Of a stretch of 7,086 nucleotides of DNA, positions 3,722 to 7,086 are shown in pieces (within the stretch, counting starts at the first letter, position 1; each line of letters starts with the position of its first letter). Both the position numbers and the translations under genes were made by a program. Origin of the DNA: an uncultured Peptostreptococcus sp. (GTDB taxonomy: Bacteria; Bacillota; Clostridia; Peptostreptococcales; Peptostreptococcaceae); NCBI GenBank assembly GCA_900759325.1, contig CAAEUW010000038.1, positions 1-7,086 of the forward strand, given 5' to 3'. The notes beneath the pieces were generated by a model. That model worked only from the letters and a program-made list of their open reading frames with translations, did no database searches and was not told the DNA's origin.

Positions 3722-4860
3722 TGATACCAGGTATATCAAGTGGAAAAGTTGAAAAGGCGCAAAGAGTTGTCATATATGGCACAGAAGGAATTGGAAAATC
3801 AACATTTGCTTCCCAATTTCCTTCAACAATATTCATAGATGTTGAAGAAGGAACAAACGATCTAGACGTTACCAGAACTCCAACACCTACCAGCTATTCA
3901 ATGCTAAAAGATATGATAGCAAGAATAAAAACTGCAAGACCTATGACATTTAGAACGCTTGTCATAGATACAGCAGACTGGACTGAAAGACTGATAAGTA
4001 AAGATATATGCAATAAATTTCAGATAGATGGAATAGAAGGTCTAGGCTGGGGTAAGGGATACACTTACTTAGAAGAAGAGTTTGGACGCTTCTTAAATAG
4101 TCTACAAGAGTTTATTGACTTAGGAATAAATGTTGTTATATGTGCGCATGCTAAGATTAATAAATTTGAACAACCAGACGAGCTGGGCGCTTATGATAGG
4201 TGGGAACTCAAACTACAAAAGAAGACAGCCCCACTCTTAAAAGAATGGGCCGACATGATACTTTTTGCTAACTATGAAACTCATGTTGTAAATATTGATA
4301 ACCAAGGGGCTGTTAAGGGCAAGAATAAGGCCCAGGGTGGTAGAAGAGTGATGTATACAACTCACACGCCATCATGGGATGCTAAAAATAGAAAAGGCCT
4401 AGCAGACAAACTAGACTTTGATTACAAAGAAATAGCGCATATATTTGAAAAAGACTATAGGGTTGCATCAATAATGGTTTCTAAGGAATCTAAAAAAGAA
4501 AATCCTGTGGCAAATAAGTCTAAGGCTGATGAAACTGCATTAAAGCCAACAGAGGAAACAAATACAGTTGAAAATGAAACAGGACAAGTAAGTTTTGTAG
4601 AATCTAACCAAGCTACGCCATTTAGTGAAGAAACAAAAGAAGAAATAAGGCAAGAGCCTGCAAGGTTGGTTAGTAATAGAGAATTAAATGACCTTATGGT
4701 GGCTAATAATGTGACTATTGAGCAGATACAAAATGTTGTATCAAGTAGAGGATATTATCCAGCTGGTACACCTATAGAAAATTATGACGAAGGTTTTGTT
4801 CAGGGCGTTTTAGTTGGAGCGTGGGAACAAGTATATACAATGATTAAAGGGGGAATGTAA
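3721..4860 (+). CDS. Sak4-like RecA-fold recombinase, AAA_24 family (379 aa)
   Basis: A phage nucleotide-binding protein of the AAA_24 (PF13479) family, which includes Sak4-type single-strand annealing proteins. The RecA-like core spans residues about 12-243: Walker A GTEGIGKS (20-27), IFIDVEEGTNDLD (37-49), Walker B FRTLVIDTADW (77-87), NVVICAHAKI (137-146) with H143, and GGRRVMYTTHTPSWDAKNRK (206-225). Residues about 253-317 form a hydrophilic linker rich in Glu, Thr, Lys and Asn. A separate C-terminal module (318-379, SNRELNDLMVANNVTIEQIQ onward) resembles the tail seen on other phage recombination proteins. It would anneal or pair ssDNA, with an SSB partner, for replication and repair. 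The ATG overlaps the upstream stop (TAATG), coupling it to the SMC-like ATPase. The extended tail makes it longer than minimal Sak4 proteins. Confidence 0.88.
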   Translation: MIPGISSGKVEKAQRVVIYGTEGIGKSTFASQFPSTIFIDVEEGTNDLDVTRTPTPTSYSMLKDMIARIKTARPMTFRTLVIDTADWTERLISKDICNKFQIDGIEGLGWGKGYTYLEEEFGRFLNSLQEFIDLGINVVICAHAKINKFEQPDELGAYDRWELKLQKKTAPLLKEWADMILFANYETHVVNIDNQGAVKGKNKAQGGRRVMYTTHTPSWDAKNRKGLADKLDFDYKEIAHIFEKDYRVASIMVSKESKKENPVANKSKADETALKPTEETNTVENETGQVSFVESNQATPFSEETKEEIRQEPARLVSNRELNDLMVANNVTIEQIQNVVSSRGYYPAGTPIENYDEGFVQGVLVGAWEQVYTMIKGGM

Positions 4861-4862
4861 AA

Positions 4863-5234
4863 ATGGCAAATATTAAACTAGATGATTTACAGGGTGGAGT
4901 TTTAGCAGAACAGGTTAATTATGAACTACAAAGGGTTTTTGATAATATTAAGGACCCTAATGTAGACGAAGGAAAGACTAGGCAGATAACAATAACACTT
5001 AAATTTAAGCCTACAAAAACAGAGGGAATGGTGGAATTTACGCCATCAATTAAAACTACACTTGCGCCACCAACATCAGAGCCAACTATGATGATTGTTG
5101 AAAAGGACTTCCATAGTGGCAAAGTTGTTGCAAAAGAATATAACAACCAGGTGAAAGGACAGGTTAGCATGAATGAAATTTTAGATGCTACTAATAAAGA
5201 AAGTAAAAAAGTTGTAGACTTATTAGCTAAATAA
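4863..5234 (+). CDS. Conserved phage protein of replication module (123 aa)
   Basis: A 123-residue protein of a family widespread in Firmicute phages. Homologues are, as I recall, sometimes labelled replication terminator protein, a label I know of no experiment to support. An N-terminal helical part, LDDLQGGVLAEQVNYELQRV (residues 6-25), is followed by a beta-rich region, RQITITLKFKP and VEFTPSIKTTLAPPTSEP. A strand pair HSGKVVAKEYN and a short helical C-terminus ending DLLAK follow. The ATG at 4863 is two bases after the preceding stop, with AAAGGGGG just before it inside that gene. Its position between a Sak4-like protein and the 240-aa gene points to DNA recombination or replication, possibly as an accessory DNA-binding protein. 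No catalytic motif is seen. Confidence 0.75.
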   Translation: MANIKLDDLQGGVLAEQVNYELQRVFDNIKDPNVDEGKTRQITITLKFKPTKTEGMVEFTPSIKTTLAPPTSEPTMMIVEKDFHSGKVVAKEYNNQVKGQVSMNEILDATNKESKKVVDLLAK

Positions 5235-5254
5235 TTGAAAGAGAGGATAAAGAA

Positions 5255-5977
5255 ATGATGGAAAATTTAAAAGAAGCACTAGAGTATATGGTTGAATTAG
5301 GTGAAGACAGAGTAGATGTCATAGAAGTTGATGGAGTTTATTACACAAATAAGTCCTTAAGCAGAATAGATGAAAATGTAGATCTTGACTGCTTACATAT
5401 TTCAACATTGAGTGGATTGGTAGACTACATAAAATCTAATGTGGATAAAGAGCATTTAGAAAACTTATTAGTTGTTGTAAAGTCGCCTACTGAAATATCA
5501 GTAGAAAGAGGGTTAGATATTGATGGTAAGAGAAGAAAAGTTGCATTTGCAAGGGCTTTAACTCCTAGAATAAACTTTGACTACTACCATGACACAGAGT
5601 CTTTTAACATACTTTTACAGAGTACATTTGTTGAAAATGTGCATAGAGAAGTATTGCTAAAAGTAGTTGGAAATATAAAAGAAGAAACTATTCAGAGCAT
5701 TGGTGATGATGGAATCAGTCAGGCTGCAACAATTAAGACAGGTGTAGCAACTGTAGAAGATGTTAAAATTCCTAATCCAGTAGTCCTTGTTCCAAGAAGA
5801 ACTTTTGTTGAAGTTGAACAGCCAGAGAGTCAGTTTGTGTTTAGAATGCAGTCAGGCCCAACTTGTGCTTTATTTGAGGCAGACGGTGGAGCTTGGAGAA
5901 ATGAAGCAATGCTAAATATTAAGAAGTATTTAGAAGCAAACTTAAAAGAAATCGACGGAATAACAATTATATCATAA
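5255..5977 (+). CDS. Conserved phage protein of unknown function (240 aa)
   Basis: A 240-residue soluble protein; no signal peptide, membrane segment or NTPase motif is visible. An acidic N-terminal half (residues 1-75) includes DVIEVDGVYYTNKSLSRI and HISTLSGLVDYIKSNV. A middle part contains LLVVVKSPTEISVERGLD, and a C-terminal half includes GNIKEETIQSIGDDGISQAA (139-158), PNPVVLVPRRTFVEVEQPES (173-192) and ALFEADGGAW (205-214). The PES..FxFR and LFEADGG blocks look like conserved family signatures of phage proteins found next to recombination genes. It broadly recalls the DUF2303/YfdQ type, but I cannot match it with confidence. ATG at 5255, seven bases after AGAGAGGA, is preferred over ATG 5258. 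It is followed by a stable hairpin. Its role is probably in replication or recombination, from context only. Confidence 0.75.
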   Translation: MMENLKEALEYMVELGEDRVDVIEVDGVYYTNKSLSRIDENVDLDCLHISTLSGLVDYIKSNVDKEHLENLLVVVKSPTEISVERGLDIDGKRRKVAFARALTPRINFDYYHDTESFNILLQSTFVENVHREVLLKVVGNIKEETIQSIGDDGISQAATIKTGVATVEDVKIPNPVVLVPRRTFVEVEQPESQFVFRMQSGPTCALFEADGGAWRNEAMLNIKKYLEANLKEIDGITIIS

Positions 5978-5985
5978 TAGTTCAG

Positions 5986-6006
5986 TGAGGGGACTAGTTC
6001 CCCTCA
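5986..6006 (+). other. Stable intercistronic hairpin followed by an A-run
   Basis: TGAGGGGA (5986-5993) pairs perfectly with TCCCCTCA (5999-6006) around a 5-nt loop CTAGT, and eight A residues (6006-6013) follow. With four G-C pairs in a block it is the strongest hairpin I saw in the window. It is not an intrinsic terminator in either direction: no T-run follows on the plus strand, and on the minus strand the T-run precedes the stem. It may mark an mRNA processing or stability boundary. Confidence 0.6.
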
Positions 6007-6037
6007 AAAAAAATACAGACAAGATAAGGAGAAGATA

Positions 6038-6499
6038 ATGGCAGATTTAATGAATGAAAGAGAATTAGGATGGGATGATGAGATAAGCAAAGAGGGTCCC
6101 GAGTTTGTACTCCTACCTGTGGGAGATTATGATTTTGAAGTAGTTTCTTTTGAAAGAGCTAGGCATAATGGTAGCGAAAAAATGCCACCATGCAACAAGG
6201 CAATTCTTAAAATAAAAATAGAGATACCAGAAGGGATAAATATTATTCAGCATAACCTATTGCTGCACCAGAGGACAGAAGGATTTCTATCTGAATTTTT
6301 TACCTCAATAGGGCAAAAGAAAAAAGGACAGCCTCTTAAGATGAACTGGAATCTAGTTATTGGAGCTAAGGGAAGGTGTAAGGTTGGAGTTAGAGACTGG
6401 GTTTCTAACAATGGAGACAAAATGCAATCAAATGAGATTAAGAAGTTCTATGAGCCTAAAGAAGATGCTGCACCTACGTTTACACCAGGAGCATTTTAG
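6038..6499 (+). CDS. DUF669-like phage protein, possible ssDNA-binding protein (153 aa)
   Basis: This fits the pattern of DUF669 (PF05037) phage proteins. It has GWDDE near the start, then LLPVGDYDFEVVSFERARHN (residues 25-44), AILKIKIEIPEG (55-66), a bulky HNLLLHQRTEGFLSEFFTSI (72-91), and a basic beta region KGRCKVGVRDWVSNNGDKMQ (111-130). The C-terminus NEIKKFYEPKEDAAPTFTPG then AF is mildly acidic and ends in an aromatic, recalling SSB tails. In phage recombination operons this family sits beside recombinases and helicases and is suspected to bind ssDNA. No canonical SSB gene is in the window, so it could fill that role; this is inferred. ATG at 6038 follows AAGGAGA (6027-6033). The next gene begins two bases after its stop. 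Confidence 0.7.
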   Translation: MADLMNERELGWDDEISKEGPEFVLLPVGDYDFEVVSFERARHNGSEKMPPCNKAILKIKIEIPEGINIIQHNLLLHQRTEGFLSEFFTSIGQKKKGQPLKMNWNLVIGAKGRCKVGVRDWVSNNGDKMQSNEIKKFYEPKEDAAPTFTPGAF

Positions 6500-6501
6500 T
6501 T

Positions 6502-7086
6502 ATGAAACTAAGACCGTATCAAGAAGAATCTAAAAGTGCAGTATTAAATGAATGGAATCAGGGAGTGCTAAAAACACTCCTTGTTTTACCAACAGGGTGT
6601 GGAAAGACAATAGTTTTTAGCAAGATCATAGAAGATAGAGTGAAAAATGGTGATAGAGTTTTAGTTCTAGCGCATAGGGGAGAACTTTTAGAACAGGCAG
6701 CCGATAAGCTAGATAAAGCAACTGGCCTTAGATGTGCAGTTGAAAAAGCAGAAAATACTTGCCTAGGTAGCTTTTATAGAATAACAGTTGGGTCAGTTCA
6801 ATCTTTGATGAGAGAAAAAAGACTTAACAAGTTTGATAAAGACTATTTTAACACAATAGTTATAGATGAAGCCCATCACTGCATATCAGACGGCTATCAG
6901 AGGGTCTTGAGTTACTTTGATAAGGCAAAAGTATTAGGCGTTACAGCAACGCCTGACAGAGGCGATATGAAGAACCTAGGCTCATACTTTGAAAGTCTGG
7001 CTTATGAGTATACATTACCTAAAGCTATTAAGGAAGGTTACTTGTCACCTATAAAAGCTTTAACTATTCCACTTAAACTTGATTTG
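6502..7086 (+). CDS. SF2 DEAH-box helicase, N-terminal part (cut by window edge)
   Basis: The first 195 residues of a superfamily 2 helicase, running off the right edge. Motifs in order: LRPYQEE (3-9), motif I PTGCGKT (30-36), motif Ia LAHRGELLEQA (56-66), GSVQSL (97-102), motif II VIDEAHH (120-126, DEAH box), and motif III GVTATPDRGD (146-155). This covers nearly all of RecA-like domain 1; motifs IV-VI lie outside. It resembles phage relatives of the RecG/UvrB/type III restriction helicase group. It would unwind DNA or remodel forks in phage replication or recombination. ATG at 6502 lies two bases after the upstream TAG, with AGGAG (6487-6491) inside the preceding gene, so translation is probably coupled. 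Full length cannot be judged. Confidence 0.93.
   Translation, partial: MKLRPYQEESKSAVLNEWNQGVLKTLLVLPTGCGKTIVFSKIIEDRVKNGDRVLVLAHRGELLEQAADKLDKATGLRCAVEKAENTCLGSFYRITVGSVQSLMREKRLNKFDKDYFNTIVIDEAHHCISDGYQRVLSYFDKAKVLGVTATPDRGDMKNLGSYFESLAYEYTLPKAIKEGYLSPIKALTIPLKLDL

Noticed and set aside
2326..3836. Minus-strand ORFs at 2326-2511, 3421-3642, 3554-3739 and 3639-3836
   Set aside because: All are antisense to the RHH, ATPase and Sak4-like genes, which carry clear domain motifs.
4919..5170. An 83-aa minus-strand ORF
   Set aside because: It is antisense to the 123-aa conserved phage gene, with no start signals of its own.
5986..6013. The hairpin as a Rho-independent terminator
   Set aside because: It is followed by A residues, not T, on the plus strand; on the minus strand the T-run comes before the stem.
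1..7086. CRISPR array, tRNA/rRNA, IS elements, attachment site or replication origin
   Set aside because: I saw no regularly spaced direct repeats, cloverleaf, transposase motif or terminal inverted repeats, and no iterated origin-like repeats. An att site could not be judged without the integrase or host junction.

Overview
The window is the early region of a temperate phage or prophage from a low-GC Gram-positive bacterium, most likely a clostridial-type Firmicute. The signs are AT-rich DNA, heavy AGA/ATA codon use, strong purine-rich ribosome binding sites, frequent TTG/GTG starts, and a repressor/Cro switch followed by a recombination and replication block. No tRNA, rRNA, CRISPR array, insertion sequence or integrase is visible. 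Both ends cut through genes: the repressor at the left edge and a helicase at the right edge.

Layout. (1) 1-978 is the lysis-lysogeny switch. A LexA/CI-type self-cleaving repressor (minus strand) diverges from a small DUF739-like Cro-type regulator (plus strand). The intergenic region carries a leftward and a rightward promoter and three copies of a dyad operator with consensus ACRGAAWACYGT. A fourth operator, 16 bp identical to the third including flanks, sits on the stop codon of the Cro-like gene. (2) 1005-2109 is a run of very small early genes: 56 aa (apparent ATT start), 45 aa, a HTH/excisionase-like protein, and two 36-aa proteins that share a TTG start cassette. Inside this run, on the opposite strand, lies a KTSC-domain gene. 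It has its own extended -10 promoter, a palindrome at the predicted transcription start, and an apparent intrinsic terminator embedded in the coding sequence of the convergent 45-aa gene. (3) 2193-7086 is the recombination/replication operon: ribbon-helix-helix regulator, SMC/Rad50-like ATPase, Sak4-type RecA-like annealing protein (AAA_24), two conserved phage proteins of unknown function, a DUF669-like possible ssDNA-binding protein, and an SF2 DEAH helicase.

How it likely works together. In the lysogen the repressor holds the early promoter off and tunes its own. DNA damage would activate RecA and trigger repressor self-cleavage at Ala98-Gly99, since the Ser/Lys dyad is intact. Early transcription would then run rightward through the small genes into the recombination/replication block, where tight spacing and a TAATG overlap suggest translational coupling. 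The KTSC cassette is wired to transcribe against that flow and may be active in the lysogen.

The parts worth most attention are the operator at the end of the Cro-like gene, the self-contained antisense-oriented KTSC cassette, the tiny early genes, and the altered Walker B motif of the SMC-like ATPase. I see no clearly new large system; most of the gene order is typical of Firmicute phages.
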